Source: Caulobacter sp. BP25 (GTDB taxonomy: Bacteria; Pseudomonadota; Alphaproteobacteria; Caulobacterales; Caulobacteraceae). Taken from it: a DNA stretch of 64,000 nt. The stretch is taken from positions 620,001-684,000 of the forward strand of contig NZ_PEGH01000017.1 of the NCBI RefSeq assembly GCF_002737755.1. Direction: 5' to 3'. Shown here in pieces: positions 26,625-37,840 of this stretch. Made by a program: the position numbers and the translations under genes. Below the pieces are notes generated by a model, which saw only the letters and a program-made list of their open reading frames with translations, was not told the origin of the DNA and ran no database searches. Position 1 is the first letter of the stretch. Each line of letters opens with the position of its first letter.

Positions 26625-29600
26625 CTAGTCGAGCTGGCGCTTGATCTCTTCGACGGTGAAGCACTCGATGGTGTCGCCGACCTTGATGTCCTGGAAGCCG
26701 GCGAACATCATGCCGCATTCCTGGCCGACGGGGACTTCGTTGACCTCGTCCTTGAAGCGCTTGAGCGTCTGCAGGGTGCCCAGTTCCAGAACCACGATGT
26801 CCTGACGGATGATCCGGACCTTGGCGCCCTTGCGGACCACGCCTTCGGTGACCTTACAGCCAGCGACCTTGCCGACCTTGGAGATGTCGAAGGCTTGCAG
26901 GACTTCGGCGTTGCCGAGGAAGGTTTCGCGCTGGATCGGGGCCAGCATGCCCGAGAGCACGCCTTTGATGTCGTCCAGCAGGTCGTAGATGATCGCGTAG
27001 TAGCGGATCTCGACGCCTTCGCGTTCGGCGAGGGCTCGCGCCTGGGCGGAAGCCCGGACGTTGAAGCCGATGACCGGCGCGCCGGCGCCCTTGGCCAGCA
27101 TGACGTCGCTTTCGCTGATCGCGCCAGCGCCCGACAGGATGATCCGCGCGCGGACCTCGTCGGTCGACATCTTGTCCAGCGAACCGATGATCGCTTCGGC
27201 CGAACCCTGCACGTCGGCCTTGATGACCAGCGGCAGTTCTTTCAGCTTCTTGTCCTGCAGCTTGGCCATCATGTCGGCCATAGAAGCGCCGGCGCCCACC
27301 GGGGCCATCGACTTCTCGCGCTTCTGGCGGATGCGGTACTCGGTCAGCTCGCGGGCGCGGGCCTCGTTCTCGACCACGGCGAAGGCTTCGCCCGGCGAGG
27401 GCACGCCGTCCAGGCCGAGGATCTCGACCGGGGTGGCGGGACCGGCTTCGGTCAGCTGCTCGTTACGCTCGTTGAGGAGCGCGCGGACGCGGCCGAACTG
27501 GGCGCCAGCGACGACGATGTCACCGCGCTTCAGCGTGCCGCGGTTGACCAGGACGGTCGAAACCGCGCCGCGGCCCTTGTCCAGCTTGGCCTCGATCACC
27601 ACGCCGTCGGCGGTGCGGTCGGGGTTGGCCTTCAGGTCAAGCACTTCGGCTTGCAGCAGTATGCCTTCCAGCAGTTCCTCCAGGCCGGTGCGGGCCTTGG
27701 CCGAGACCTCGATCAGCTGGGTGTCGCCACCCAGGCTTTCGACGACGATCTCGTGCTGGAGCAGCTCGTTGACCACGCGCGTGGAGTCCGCGCCGGGCTT
27801 ATCCATCTTGTTGACGGCGACGATGATCGGCACCTCGGCGGCCTTGGCGTGTTTGATCGCCTCGATCGTCTGGGGCATGACGCCGTCGTCGCCGGCCACC
27901 ACCAGCACCACGATATCGGTGATGTTGGCGCCGCGAGCGCGCATTTGCGAGAAGGCGGCGTGGCCGGGCGTGTCCAGGAAGGTCACGCGCTGGCCGTCCT
28001 TCAGGCGAACCTGATAGGCGCCGATGTGCTGGGTGATGCCGCCGGCTTCGCCCGCCGCCACGTCGGTGGAGCGCAGGGCGTCGAGCAGGCTGGTCTTGCC
28101 GTGGTCGACGTGACCCATGATCGTGACGACCGGGGGGCGCGCTTCCATGTGATCGTCGTGATCGTCGGCGCCGATGAAGCCTTCTTCAACGTCGGCTTCC
28201 GAAACGCGCTTGACGGTGTGGCCAAATTCAGTGGCCACCAGCTCGGCGGTGTCGTTGTCGATGACGTCGTTGATCTTCAGCATCACGCCCTGACGCATCA
28301 GGAACTTGATGATGTCCACGCCACGCACGGCCATCCGGTTGGACAGCTCCTGCACGGTGATGACGTCCGGGATCACGACTTCGCGGGCGACACGGGCCTG
28401 TTCGGCCACGCCGCCGCGGCGCTTTTCCTTTTCACGTTCACGGGCCCGGCGAACCGAGGCCAGCGAACGCATCCGATCGGCTGAATCCCCGTCGCCAGCG
28501 ACGGCCTGGATGGTCAGGCGGCCTTCGCGGCGCTGCGGAGCGCCCTTGACGCGCGAGACGGCCTTGTTCGGCGCGGCGCTCTTGCGACGATCATCGTCCT
28601 CGTCGGGGCGGCGGTCCATGACGCCGCCGCCGGGACGGGGCGCCGAGCGCGTGGCGCGCTGAATTTCCGGCGTGGCCGGAGCTGCAGCAGGCATGCCCGG
28701 GCGCGGACCACGCGGCGGACCGCCGGGACCACGAGCGCCCGGCGCCGGACGCGGCGCGAGGGCCGAGTAGCGCACGGTCTGCTGCGGGCGGTCGCCCTGA
28801 GGACGATCGCCTTGCGGACGGTCGCCGCGATAACCACCGCGATCGCCTTGCGGACGATCACCGTCGGGACGCGGACCGCGCGGACGGTCGCCCTCGGGGC
28901 GCGGAGCGCGCTGACCGAAGTTGGCGCCGGCGTCAGGACGCGGCGAACGCTGATTGAACGGACGCTCGCCTTGCGGAGCCGGACGATAGGTCGTCGTGGT
29001 CGGACGATCGTCGCGGCGGTCGCGGCTGGGTTCGTAGGTGCGAGTCTGGCTCGACGGCGCGGCGCGCGGACCATCCTGACGCGGCGCGTCCTGGCGCGGC
29101 CCTTCCTGACGAGGGGCTTCGACCCGGGGCGCGACCGGCGCTTGCGCGACGGGCTGCTGAACCGGAGCCGGAGCCGGCGGCGTCGGCGGCGTTACGGGCG
29201 CGGTGGGAACCGGGGGCGCAGGCGGAGCTGCAGCCGCGCGTTCGGCCGCAGCCTTGGCGGCGGCTTCGCGCTGGGCGGCTTCCTGGGCCGCGCGGGCGCG
29301 GGCCTCTGCGGCGGCGCGTTCGGCGGCTTGGCGAGCTTGCGCCTCGCGAGCGGCGTCGACAACGCGTTGACGGGCGCGAAGCTCTTCCTGCGAAAGACCA
29401 CCAGCCGAACCGCCGCCAGCCGGCGCGCCGCCTTGCGACTGCGGCGGGCGGGGCGCGGGGGCGTCGTGACGACGCTCGGCCGAGGACGGCGCGGCAAGGT
29501 TGCCGGAGGCGGCCGCGTGAGGCCGCGTCCGCTTGGTTTCCACCACCACCGTCTTGGTCCGGCCGTGGCTGAAGCTCTGCTTCACGACCCCGGCGCTCAC

Positions 29601-29672
29601 CGAGCCCTGACGGGGCTTCAGCGTGATCGGGGCTCGTCCGCCGGGTCGGCCGTTTTCGTTCTCGTCGCTCAT
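26625..29672 (-). CDS. infB: Translation initiation factor IF-2
   Basis: A 1015-aa GTPase that brings initiator tRNA to the 30S subunit. The first about 420 residues are a low-complexity, charged extension with Ala/Glu-rich coiled coil (about 100-150) and Arg-Pro-Gln-Gly-Asp repeats (about 270-300). The IF2 N-terminal RNA-binding segment [13 protein letters not shown] follows, then the G domain with [18 protein letters not shown] and NKMDKPG, and domains II-IV. ATG 29670-29672 is the start. It is last in rimP-nusA-ylxR-infB. Confidence 0.98.
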   Translation of the reverse strand: MSDENENGRPGGRAPITLKPRQGSVSAGVVKQSFSHGRTKTVVVETKRTRPHAAASGNLAAPSSAERRHDAPAPRPPQSQGGAPAGGGSAGGLSQEELRARQRVVDAAREAQARQAAERAAAEARARAAQEAAQREAAAKAAAERAAAAPPAPPVPTAPVTPPTPPAPAPVQQPVAQAPVAPRVEAPRQEGPRQDAPRQDGPRAAPSSQTRTYEPSRDRRDDRPTTTTYRPAPQGERPFNQRSPRPDAGANFGQRAPRPEGDRPRGPRPDGDRPQGDRGGYRGDRPQGDRPQGDRPQQTVRYSALAPRPAPGARGPGGPPRGPRPGMPAAAPATPEIQRATRSAPRPGGGVMDRRPDEDDDRRKSAAPNKAVSRVKGAPQRREGRLTIQAVAGDGDSADRMRSLASVRRAREREKEKRRGGVAEQARVAREVVIPDVITVQELSNRMAVRGVDIIKFLMRQGVMLKINDVIDNDTAELVATEFGHTVKRVSEADVEEGFIGADDHDDHMEARPPVVTIMGHVDHGKTSLLDALRSTDVAAGEAGGITQHIGAYQVRLKDGQRVTFLDTPGHAAFSQMRARGANITDIVVLVVAGDDGVMPQTIEAIKHAKAAEVPIIVAVNKMDKPGADSTRVVNELLQHEIVVESLGGDTQLIEVSAKARTGLEELLEGILLQAEVLDLKANPDRTADGVVIEAKLDKGRGAVSTVLVNRGTLKRGDIVVAGAQFGRVRALLNERNEQLTEAGPATPVEILGLDGVPSPGEAFAVVENEARARELTEYRIRQKREKSMAPVGAGASMADMMAKLQDKKLKELPLVIKADVQGSAEAIIGSLDKMSTDEVRARIILSGAGAISESDVMLAKGAGAPVIGFNVRASAQARALAEREGVEIRYYAIIYDLLDDIKGVLSGMLAPIQRETFLGNAEVLQAFDISKVGKVAGCKVTEGVVRKGAKVRIIRQDIVVLELGTLQTLKRFKDEVNEVPVGQECGMMFAGFQDIKVGDTIECFTVEEIKRQLD

Positions 29673-29827
29673 GCGCTCGCTTGTACTTCCGCCAGGCGGT
29701 ACCTGGCTAAAAAAACCGTTCGTTCCATGTGAGAAAGGGGCCTGGACGTACCTGCAAAAGCAGGCGCGTTTCCCGACCCTTCGCTCACGAACACGGTCCG
29801 GATGACCGTATCCAACGTCTTAAGATT

Positions 29828-29878
29828 CTAGAGCTTTTGCATCGCACCGTCGGTCCCGGTGAGATGCAAAAGCTCTAG
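29828..29878. repeat. Perfect 16-bp inverted repeat overlapping the ylxR stop codon
   Basis: CTAGAGCTTTTGCATC (29828-29843) and its exact complement (29863-29878) flank a 19-bp centre. The right arm contains the stop codon of the YlxR/L7Ae gene. No T-run follows on either strand, so it is not a standard terminator. It is AT-rich compared with its surroundings and lies in the ylxR-infB spacer. Confidence 0.85.
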
Positions 29879-30525
29879 CCCTCCTCGCGTTCCCTCGCCG
29901 TCCAGTCGGGCGGCGAAAGCGGGCGGAAGCCTGATAAACGCTCGACATCCAAAGTCCAGCGATCCAGTCCACGCCCAGAGAGGAGCGCCGTGTGTATCAC
30001 ATTCTCCCCACCCAAGGCCAAACCCAATTCGTCCGAACTGAACGCGCCCAGCAAACGGGGCGGGGTTGGGGCCTTGCGCGCGGCGGCGAGAATCTTTCGG
30101 CGACCGTCCTCTGCGCCGTCCGACGCCTCGATCAGCCAAGCCACCTTGCCCGTGGCGAGGGCGGCGACCACCTTCTCGTAGCCCGAGATAATAACGCCGG
30201 CCTTCCTCGCAAGGCCGAGCCCCTCCAGAACACGTCGGGCCAGGAGCGCCTCGACCTGATCGGCCAGGTCTGGCCCGACCGTCAGCTTCGTCTTGGCCGC
30301 GCGCGAAAAGAGGCCCTTCTTGGCGGCGGTCGCGACCGAGTCCCGATCAGCGCCGACCCAGATCCCGCGCCCTGGCAGCTTGCGCGCCAAGTCCGGAACC
30401 ACCGCCCCGTCTGGCCCCGCCACGAAGCGGATCAGGCGCGCCTCGTCGGTCGCCTCGCCCAGGACGATGTCCTTGCGCTGGCGATTGGCTTCGGCGTGGG
30501 TCTTGGGGGCGGCTTGGTCGGTCAT
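29875..30525 (-). CDS. YlxR (DUF448) - L7Ae-like fusion RNA-binding protein
   Basis: A 216-aa protein combining two domains that are separate genes in Bacillus (ylxR, ylxQ). Residues 1-80 are DUF448 (RLIRFVAGPDGAVVPDLARKLPGRGIWV) and about 90-180 an L7Ae/L30e-like domain (GLARKAGVIISGYEKVVAALATGKVAWLIEASDGAEDG). ATG 30523-30525 is the start. Its position between nusA and infB is highly conserved and suggests a ribosome- or transcription-related RNA-binding role. The L7Ae part ends with a less conserved tail. Confidence 0.92.
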   Translation of the reverse strand: MTDQAAPKTHAEANRQRKDIVLGEATDEARLIRFVAGPDGAVVPDLARKLPGRGIWVGADRDSVATAAKKGLFSRAAKTKLTVGPDLADQVEALLARRVLEGLGLARKAGVIISGYEKVVAALATGKVAWLIEASDGAEDGRRKILAAARKAPTPPRLLGAFSSDELGLALGGENVIHTALLSGRGLDRWTLDVERLSGFRPLSPPDWTAREREEG

Positions 30526-30593
30526 GGTTCCTAAAATAGCGAACGGCCCCGCGGATCGCTCCACGAGGCCGTCATTACACGCTTCTAAGGGCC

Positions 30594-32258
30594 TTAGGCC
30601 TCTTCTTCCGCGACCGGTTCCTCGGCGACGGCTTCACCTTCGCTTTCGAACTCAGCCTCGGCCTCAGCCTCGACCTCTTCGTATTCCGGCTCCGGCGGCG
30701 CCTCGACCCAGCCCATGACGATGCGGGCGCGCATGATCAGAGCCTCGGCGTCCTCGGGCGACAGGTTGAAGCTTTCCAGGATGCCCGGCTCGCGCACGCG
30801 CTCGCCGTTCTTGCTCTCGAACCAGCCGCGCATGTCGTCCGGCACCAGACCGGCCAGATCCTCGACGGTCTTCACGTCGCCTTCGCCCAGAGCCACGGCC
30901 ATGGCCAGGGTCACGCCCTCGATGCCCAGCACCTCGTCCTGAACACCCAGCTCCAGACGCTTGGCGTCCAGGGCGGCGGCTTCCTTGTCGAGGAACTCGC
31001 GGGCGCGCGCCTGCAGCTCCTCGGCGGTCTCCTCGTCGAAGCCCTCGATCGCGGCGATTTCGTGCGGTTCGACAAAGGCCACGTCTTCCACGGCGGCGAA
31101 GCCTTCGGTGACCAGCAGCTGGGCGATGACCTCGTCGACGTCCAGGGCTTCCTGGAACAGAGCCGTGCGCTCGCTGAACTCGCGCTGACGACGCTCGCTC
31201 TCCTGGCTTTCGGTCATGATGTCGATCTGCCAGCCGGTCAGCTGCGAGGCGAGGCGGACGTTCTGGCCACGACGGCCGATGGCCAGCGACAGCTGCTCGT
31301 CCGGCACAACGACTTCGACGCGCTCGTCTTCCTCGTCCATGACGACCTTGGAGACTTCGGCCGGGGCCAGGGCGTTGACGATGAAGGTGGCTTCGTCTTC
31401 CGACCACTGGATGATGTCGATCTTCTCGCCTTGCAGCTCGGCCACGACCGCCTGCACGCGCGAGCCGCGCATGCCGACGCAGGCGCCGACGGGGTCGATC
31501 GAGCTGTCGTTCGAGATGACGGCCATCTTGGCGCGCGAGCCCGGGTCGCGGGCCACGGCGCGGATCTCGATGACGCCGTCGTAGACTTCCGGCACTTCCT
31601 GGGCGAACAGCTTGGCCATGAAGCCGCCGTGGGCGCGGCTCAGCATGATCTGCGGGCCCTTGGTCTCGCGACGGACGTCGTAGATGTAGGCGCGGATGCG
31701 GTCGCCGACGTTGAAGTTCTCGCGCGGGATCGACTGATCGCGGCGCATAATGCCTTCGCCACGGCCCAGGTCGACGATCACGTTGCCGTACTCGACGCGC
31801 TTGACGCTGCCGTTGACGATCTCGCCGACGCGATCCTTGTACTCGTCGTACTGACGCTCGCGCTCGGCTTCGCGGACCTTATGCATGACGACCTGGCGGG
31901 CCATCTGAGTCTGGACGCGGCCGATCTCGAACGGCGGCAGGACTTCTTCGTAGACCTTGCCGATCTCGGCGTCGCGCCAGGTGCGCTTGGCGATCGAGAG
32001 TGGCATCTTGCCGATCTCGCCCTCCAGCTCGGCGTCGTCGGACACGACCTCGATCACGCGCTTCTGCGCCGTCTCGCCCGTGCGCGGGTCGATCTTGACG
32101 CGGATGTCGTGCTCGGCGCCGTAGCGGGCGCGGGCGGCCTTCTGCAGCGCGTCCTCGATGGCCTCGATGACGACTTCCTTCTCGATGCCCTTTTCACGGG
32201 CGACCGCGTCGGCGATCTGCAGGAGTTCAAGCCGGTTGGCGGCGATGCCGATGGCCAT
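30594..32258 (-). CDS. nusA: Transcription termination/antitermination factor NusA
   Basis: A 554-aa RNA polymerase-binding factor. N-terminal domain about 1-130 ([20 protein letters not shown]), S1 about 135-200 ([24 protein letters not shown]), KH1/KH2 about 210-350 ([42 protein letters not shown]), and two C-terminal helical repeats with an acidic tail, as in alphaproteobacteria and E. coli. It follows rimP by 2 bp. Confidence 0.98.
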   Translation of the reverse strand: MAIGIAANRLELLQIADAVAREKGIEKEVVIEAIEDALQKAARARYGAEHDIRVKIDPRTGETAQKRVIEVVSDDAELEGEIGKMPLSIAKRTWRDAEIGKVYEEVLPPFEIGRVQTQMARQVVMHKVREAERERQYDEYKDRVGEIVNGSVKRVEYGNVIVDLGRGEGIMRRDQSIPRENFNVGDRIRAYIYDVRRETKGPQIMLSRAHGGFMAKLFAQEVPEVYDGVIEIRAVARDPGSRAKMAVISNDSSIDPVGACVGMRGSRVQAVVAELQGEKIDIIQWSEDEATFIVNALAPAEVSKVVMDEEDERVEVVVPDEQLSLAIGRRGQNVRLASQLTGWQIDIMTESQESERRQREFSERTALFQEALDVDEVIAQLLVTEGFAAVEDVAFVEPHEIAAIEGFDEETAEELQARAREFLDKEAAALDAKRLELGVQDEVLGIEGVTLAMAVALGEGDVKTVEDLAGLVPDDMRGWFESKNGERVREPGILESFNLSPEDAEALIMRARIVMGWVEAPPEPEYEEVEAEAEAEFESEGEAVAEEPVAEEEA

Positions 32259-32260
32259 GG

Positions 32261-32836
32261 TCAGTCCTCTTCACTTTCGGACAGGTCGTCGTTGTCGGAT
32301 TTGAGACGGGCGGCGCGCTGCTTGGCGCCCCGCTCCATCAGGGTGTCGGTCATGACGAGCTTGGCGTCGATGATCCAGGCGAAGGGGAAGTAGACGGTGA
32401 CGTCGTCCTCGCCCTCGATGTTCAGGCCGACCTGGTCGTCCTCGATCCCGGCCAGCTCGCCCTTGAAGCGCTTGCGGCCCTCGGCCACGCGATCGAGCTC
32501 GATGCGGGCCTCGAGCCCGGCATAGTCCTCGAAATCCTTCAGGCGGGTCAGCGGGCGATCGACGCCGGGGCTGGAGACTTCCAGTGTATATTCGCCGACG
32601 ATCGGGTCGGCGGCGTCCAGGATTTCGGAGATGCCGCGCGACAGCCGGGCGCAGTCCTCGACGTTCATGTCGCCGCCCGTGCCGTCCTCCAGCAGCGGGT
32701 GCTCGGCCATGATCTGCAGGCGGCGCTGCTCGGCCCCGCCCATCAGGCGCAGCCGGACGATCTCGTAGCCGAGGCTCTCGGCGACGGGATCGAGCATGTC
32801 GATCAGATCACGGTCTTCCTGCGTCTTGCCGCGCAC
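32261..32836 (-). CDS. rimP: Ribosome maturation factor RimP
   Basis: A 191-aa 30S assembly factor. The core includes [59 protein letters not shown] and the C-terminal SH3-like domain with [17 protein letters not shown] chose GTG 32834-32836 (VRGKTQED), which gives the family N-terminus; the frame stays open to an ATG at 32926, but that stretch crosses a terminator-like hairpin. It is first gene of rimP-nusA-ylxR-infB. Confidence 0.93.
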   Translation of the reverse strand: MRGKTQEDRDLIDMLDPVAESLGYEIVRLRLMGGAEQRRLQIMAEHPLLEDGTGGDMNVEDCARLSRGISEILDAADPIVGEYTLEVSSPGVDRPLTRLKDFEDYAGLEARIELDRVAEGRKRFKGELAGIEDDQVGLNIEGEDDVTVYFPFAWIIDAKLVMTDTLMERGAKQRAARLKSDNDDLSESEED

Positions 32837-32884
32837 GTTCTTCTCAACTCGATGGGCCGGAAGAGGCGCACCCCTTCGGCCAAA

Positions 32885-32914
32885 CAAAAAGCGGCAGCCT
32901 TTTGGGCCGCCGCT
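32885..32914 (-). terminator. Terminator-like hairpin in the rimP-nusA-infB leader
   Basis: AGCGGC (32890-32895) pairs with GCCGCT (32909-32914), extended by GCC/GGC across one mismatch; on the minus strand TTTTTGTTTG follows. It lies about 50 bp upstream of the rimP GTG and downstream of any promoter in the ppa/rimP divergent region, so it could act as an attenuator. Confidence 0.6.
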
Positions 32915-33083
32915 CGAAAGCGCCATCTAGCGCTAACGGACGATGTAGGACGGTTTATAGGCGAATTGGGTAGCCTTGTCGACTCCGAGAACGCTCGCCT
33001 CTTCCGCGCCGCAGCAATTTGGGCCTATAAGCCCGTCCGCGCAGGCCGCCTCTTCGCGAGCCGACACAAGACAAAGAGTCACA

Positions 33084-33617
33084 ATGGACCTTTCCAAGAT
33101 TCCGACGGGCGCGAACCCGCCTTACGATCTGAACGCCATCATCGAGATCCCGCAGGGCGGCGAGCCGGTGAAGTACGAGATCGACAAGGAAAGCGGCGCG
33201 CTGATGGTCGACCGCTTCCTGCACACGGCCATGTTCTATCCGGCCAACTACGGCTTCATCCCGCACACCCTGGCCGACGATGGTGACCCCGCCGACATCA
33301 TGGTGGTGGGCCCGACCCCGGTGGTGCCCGGCGCGATCATCCGCTGCCGTCCGATCGGCACCCTGATGATGGTCGACGAGGCGGGTTCAGACGAAAAGAT
33401 TCTGGCCGTGCCGGTCGACAAGCTGCACCCGTTCTACACGGGCGTGTCCAGCTGGCGCGACCTGCCGACCATCCTGACCGAGCAGATCGCCCACTTCTTC
33501 CAGCACTACAAGGATCTGGAAAAGGGCAAGTCGACCAAGATCAGCGGCTGGGCCGACATCGACGAAACCGCCGACATCATCCGCGCGGCGATCAAGCGCT
33601 ACAACGAGACGTACTGA
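33084..33617 (+). CDS. ppa: Inorganic pyrophosphatase, family I
   Basis: A 177-aa Mg-dependent soluble pyrophosphatase. It shows IIEIPQGGEPVKYEIDKESGAL, the PPase signature region DDGDPADIMVV with the metal-binding aspartates, and YPANYGFIPHT. ATG 33084 gives the family N-terminus; further upstream the frame is open but unlike PPase. It is divergent from rimP and followed by a strong terminator. Confidence 0.98.
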   Translation: MDLSKIPTGANPPYDLNAIIEIPQGGEPVKYEIDKESGALMVDRFLHTAMFYPANYGFIPHTLADDGDPADIMVVGPTPVVPGAIIRCRPIGTLMMVDEAGSDEKILAVPVDKLHPFYTGVSSWRDLPTILTEQIAHFFQHYKDLEKGKSTKISGWADIDETADIIRAAIKRYNETY

Positions 33618-33626
33618 GTTGAATCA

Positions 33627-33652
33627 GGGCCGGCGGAGACGCCGGCCCCTTT
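33627..33652 (+). terminator. Rho-independent terminator of ppa
   Basis: A 9-bp stem GGGCCGGCG (33627-33635) and CGCCGGCCC (33640-33648) with a GAGA tetraloop, then CTTTG. It fills the 38-bp gap between the convergent ppa and trmB stops. Confidence 0.75.
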
Positions 33653-33655
33653 GCG

Positions 33656-34336
33656 TCAGGCCCTGACGAAATCCAGGAACACAGGCGCGCAGTCGCCCAG
33701 CTTTTTCTCTTCGTAGCGCGTCGTGACGTGGTCGGCCGGGATCGCGTGGCGGTCGGCCCCATCCTCGGCGAAGCGGAAGTTCGGATCGGCCAGCACCCGC
33801 TCGGTGGTCCAGTCGGCGTAGTCAGCCCAGTCGGTGGCGAAGCGCAAGGCCGCACCCGGCTTCATCACCCGCGCCAGCTTGGCGACGAATTCAGGCTGGA
33901 TCAGGCGGCGCTTATTGTGTCGCGCCTTGTGCCAGGGGTCCGGGAACATGATGAAGACCCGGTCCAAGCACGCGTCAGGCAGCCAGTCGACCACGTCGCG
34001 GGCGTCGCCCTCGTGGACGCGGACATTCTGAAGGGCCTGCTCCTCCACGTGGCGCACGGCGCTGGCCACGCCGTTCACGAACGGCTCGGCGCCGATCACC
34101 AGCGTTTCGGGATGGCGCCCCGCCTGAGCAGCCATGTGCTCGCCGCCGCCAAAGCCGATCTCCAGCCAGACAGCCTTGGCGTCCGGCATCAGCTCCAGCG
34201 GCTGGAACGGGCCCTGCGGGACCGCGATCTGGGGCAGCAGGGTGTCGAGCAGCGCCTGTTGGCGCGGCTTCACCGGGCGCGACTTCAGCCGGCCAAACGA
34301 GCGCAGCGGCCCGTGGGGTTGTTGGGGGTTGGTCAT
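33656..34336 (-). CDS. trmB: tRNA (guanine-N7)-methyltransferase
   Basis: A 226-aa SAM-dependent enzyme making m7G46. Motifs: WLEIGFGGGEHM (SAM site), VHEGDARDVVDWLPD, the TrmB signature FIMFPDPWHKARHNKRRL and the late TRYEEKKL. ATG 34334-34336 (MTNPQQP) is the best start; an in-frame start 7 codons upstream would read into the REP element. It lies downstream of metK, which makes its methyl donor. Confidence 0.96.
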   Translation of the reverse strand: MTNPQQPHGPLRSFGRLKSRPVKPRQQALLDTLLPQIAVPQGPFQPLELMPDAKAVWLEIGFGGGEHMAAQAGRHPETLVIGAEPFVNGVASAVRHVEEQALQNVRVHEGDARDVVDWLPDACLDRVFIMFPDPWHKARHNKRRLIQPEFVAKLARVMKPGAALRFATDWADYADWTTERVLADPNFRFAEDGADRHAIPADHVTTRYEEKKLGDCAPVFLDFVRA

Positions 34337-34350
34337 GGAGGGCCTAATAG

Positions 34351-34452
34351 CTGTCATCCCGGACGGCCGAAAGGCCGATCCGGGACCACGGCATGCGCCG
34401 GCGCTTCCGGCGGTCCCGGCTCGGCGCGCTCCGCGCTTGGCCAGGATGACAG
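34351..34452. repeat. REP-like palindromic element (GTCATCC family), copy 1
   Basis: The outer arms CTGTCATCC (34351-34359) and GGATGACAG (34444-34452) enclose smaller palindromes (GGCCGAAAGGCC; GCGCGCTCCGCGC). Related copies are at 47785, 50704 and a partial one near 54947. It lies between trmB and metK, just after the metK stop. Confidence 0.85.
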
Positions 34453-34456
34453 ACTT

Positions 34457-35680
<1,224 letters not shown>

Positions 35681-35750
35681 GAGACAGCTCCGGCCATAGG
35701 GAGGCGCGCGGTCACGCGCACGCCATTTCAGCGTTTAGTTAGGCCGGAAC

Positions 35751-35770
35751 CATATAAAGATATGTTTATG
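35751..35770 (-). promoter_or_regulatory. AT-rich imperfect palindrome upstream of metK
   Basis: CATATAAAGATATGTTTATG matches its own complement at 14 of 20 positions, 70 bp before the metK start. It resembles the operators reported for ArsR-type SAM/SAH-responsive regulators of alphaproteobacterial methionine genes. This is my inference; no such regulator gene is in the window. Confidence 0.45.
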
Positions 35771-35790
35771 CGAGCAAGCGAACCTGACGA

Positions 35791-36213
35791 TCAATCGTCC
35801 TCGCCCAGCTCCTGTTCCTCAGCCATGGAGCGGACAAGCTCCAGAATCCGGCGACGGACTTTCGACCGCGTTATCCGCGGGAACTGGGCGGCCAGCTCCA
35901 ATCCCTCAGAGGTCATCAGGAAGTCATGGACGAACGGCTCGCCCGCTTCCGACACGCCATCAGCCGTGGCTTCGAGGCCGTCGAAGAAATAGCTCACAGG
36001 AGCCTGCAGGCTTCTGGCGATCTCGTAGAGCTTGCTGGCGCTGACCCGGTTGGCGCCGCGCTCGTACTTCTGGATCTGCTGGAAGGTGAGACCCAGGTCC
36101 TCGGCCAGACGCTCCTGGCTCACGCCCAGAATCTTCCGGCGCATCCGGATGCGCGCCCCGACATGCAAGTCGACCGGATTGGGATGGCGTTCGGCGCCCG
36201 ACAAATCGCTCAT
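35791..36213 (-). CDS. XRE-family transcriptional regulator (PraR-like)
   Basis: A 140-aa protein with a Cro/C1 helix-turn-helix at about 18-72: VGARIRMRRKILGVSQERLAEDLGLTFQQIQKYERGANRVSASKL. The wording matches the PraR-like group of alphaproteobacterial regulators, often beside metK or lnt. The C-terminal part is helical (ELVRSMAEEQELGEDD). ATG 36211-36213 is chosen over an ATG 20 codons upstream. It sits 34 bp after lnt and 110 bp before metK. Confidence 0.92.
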   Translation of the reverse strand: MSDLSGAERHPNPVDLHVGARIRMRRKILGVSQERLAEDLGLTFQQIQKYERGANRVSASKLYEIARSLQAPVSYFFDGLEATADGVSEAGEPFVHDFLMTSEGLELAAQFPRITRSKVRRRILELVRSMAEEQELGEDD

Positions 36214-36247
36214 ACCCACGATTAGAATCTGAAATTGCGGTTTTAAT

Positions 36248-37840
36248 TCAGCGCGAGTCTTTCCGTAGCGCAAGAGTCCACAAGGATTTACCTGCTCTCA
36301 GGCGAGCTGACGCAACCACAGATATCAGTAGAAGGGCCAAAAGGGGAGCGTCGCCGAAGTTATCGAAGGGCGTTAACTCTCCCCGGCCGGGTATTTGCCT
36401 GTCGATAACGCCACGCTGTCCTAGATCGAGGCGCGCCCCTGTAAAAACTTGACCATTTGCGTCAATGACAGCGCTGACACCAGTGGGCGTCGCGCGAAGA
36501 ATGGGCGTCGCGCGCTCGATCGCGCGATAACTGGCGAGATTCAGGTGCTGAAGCGGTCCGGACGTGACGCCGAACCAAGCATCGTTCGAGACATTGACCA
36601 GAACACGCACATCATTGTTTTTCTTGGCTAATCCTGGAAACAGGCTCTCGTAGCAGATCAAAGGCTGGATCAACAGATCAGGCGACACACGTAGCGGGGC
36701 GGGGCGGGGCCCCGTGGCGAAACCGTCGCCCAAATGCGCCAAGCTCTTGAACCCAATTTGGGTAAGAAAGCGCTCCGCCGGCAGATATTCGCCGAATGGC
36801 ACCAGCCGATGCTTGTCATAGACCCCGACGATCTCAAGGTCGCTGGGCGTTCGCCGCAGGGCGATCAGGCTGTTGTAGTAGACGGGCCTGTCGATCGGAC
36901 CCTCGTAGCGATAGCCGCCGATCAGCAAGGTCTGGCCAGGCCTGACGCTGTCGAAAATGGCCTGGCGCACCCAGGTCCCCGGCGCGAGATAGTCGTTGAT
37001 TGCAGCCGGCAGGGCGCCTTCCGGCCAAATCACCAGGTCCGCCGGTTGGCCCGCATAGGGCTTGGCGGTCAACGAAACATAGGCCTGGACGATCTGGGCG
37101 AAGCGGGCGGCGTCCCACTTGGCGTCCTGCTGGATGTCGGCCTGCACGATGCGGACGGTGATGGATGGCTCTTGACGTACGGGCTTGTGCAGAGCCAGCC
37201 CACCGTACCCGTAAAGCCCGGCCAAGCCAGCGGCCGCCGAGGCCAGAGCGACGCGCCCGCCGCGCCCCTCGCGCCAGACGGCCGGAGCGGCGGCGATAGC
37301 CAGGGTGATCCAGGTCAGGCCATACGCCCCGACCAACGCCGCGGTCTGGGACGGCGCCGAACCTGCCCGCCAGGTCTCGCCGGGCAGGTTCCAGGGAAAG
37401 CCCGTCAGCACATGCCCCCGGGCCCACTCCAGCGCGGCGAAGGCGCCGGCGAAGGTCAAAACCCGCAACGCGCTCTTCGGACTCGCGATCCGGTATAGCA
37501 GTCCCGCTAGGCCCCAGAACAGCGCCAGTCCCGCCGCCATGGCCGCGATCGCGAACGGCGCCATCCAGCCCTGATTGGCCGCGTCGACCAGGAAGGCCTC
37601 GCCAATCCACCAGGTTCCAAGGCCGAAATAGCCCACGCCCGCCATCCACGCCCGCCAGAAGGTCGAACGCAGCGGCTTGGCCTCGGACGCCGTATCCAGC
37701 AGGTGCAGCAGCAAGGCATAGCCCAGCAACCCCGGCAGCAGGCCGAACGGCGGATGGGCCAGGGCGGCGGCGAGACCGGCGGCCAAAGCCAACAGCGGCC
37801 CGCTCCAGGAACGTTCGCGGAAACGGGTCCAGGCGGTCAC
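36248..37840 (-). CDS. lnt: Apolipoprotein N-acyltransferase
   Basis: Adds the third acyl chain to outer-membrane lipoproteins. A 530-aa inner-membrane enzyme: about eight N-terminal TM segments (residues 15-215), then a nitrilase-type periplasmic domain with the catalytic triad E274 (IWPEGALPA), K343 (YDKHRLVPFGEYLP) and C396 (LICYESLFPG), and a C-terminal TM near 505-520. Its start overlaps the stop of the CBS-domain gene by 4 bp, the usual ybeY-ybeX-lnt order. The region has slightly lower GC at its 3' end. Confidence 0.97.
   Translation of the reverse strand: MTAWTRFRERSWSGPLLALAAGLAAALAHPPFGLLPGLLGYALLLHLLDTASEAKPLRSTFWRAWMAGVGYFGLGTWWIGEAFLVDAANQGWMAPFAIAAMAAGLALFWGLAGLLYRIASPKSALRVLTFAGAFAALEWARGHVLTGFPWNLPGETWRAGSAPSQTAALVGAYGLTWITLAIAAAPAVWREGRGGRVALASAAAGLAGLYGYGGLALHKPVRQEPSITVRIVQADIQQDAKWDAARFAQIVQAYVSLTAKPYAGQPADLVIWPEGALPAAINDYLAPGTWVRQAIFDSVRPGQTLLIGGYRYEGPIDRPVYYNSLIALRRTPSDLEIVGVYDKHRLVPFGEYLPAERFLTQIGFKSLAHLGDGFATGPRPAPLRVSPDLLIQPLICYESLFPGLAKKNNDVRVLVNVSNDAWFGVTSGPLQHLNLASYRAIERATPILRATPTGVSAVIDANGQVFTGARLDLGQRGVIDRQIPGRGELTPFDNFGDAPLLALLLISVVASARLRAGKSLWTLALRKDSR

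Noticed and set aside
28780..28880. Short tandem repeats resembling a CRISPR or minisatellite
   Set aside because: They are the Arg-Pro-Gln-Gly-Asp codon repeats of the IF-2 N-terminal extension, in frame within infB.
35681..35790. Possible SAM riboswitch in the metK leader
   Set aside because: I looked for the conserved cores of SAM-II and SAM/SAH-type leaders and found none; the only notable feature is the AT-rich palindrome.
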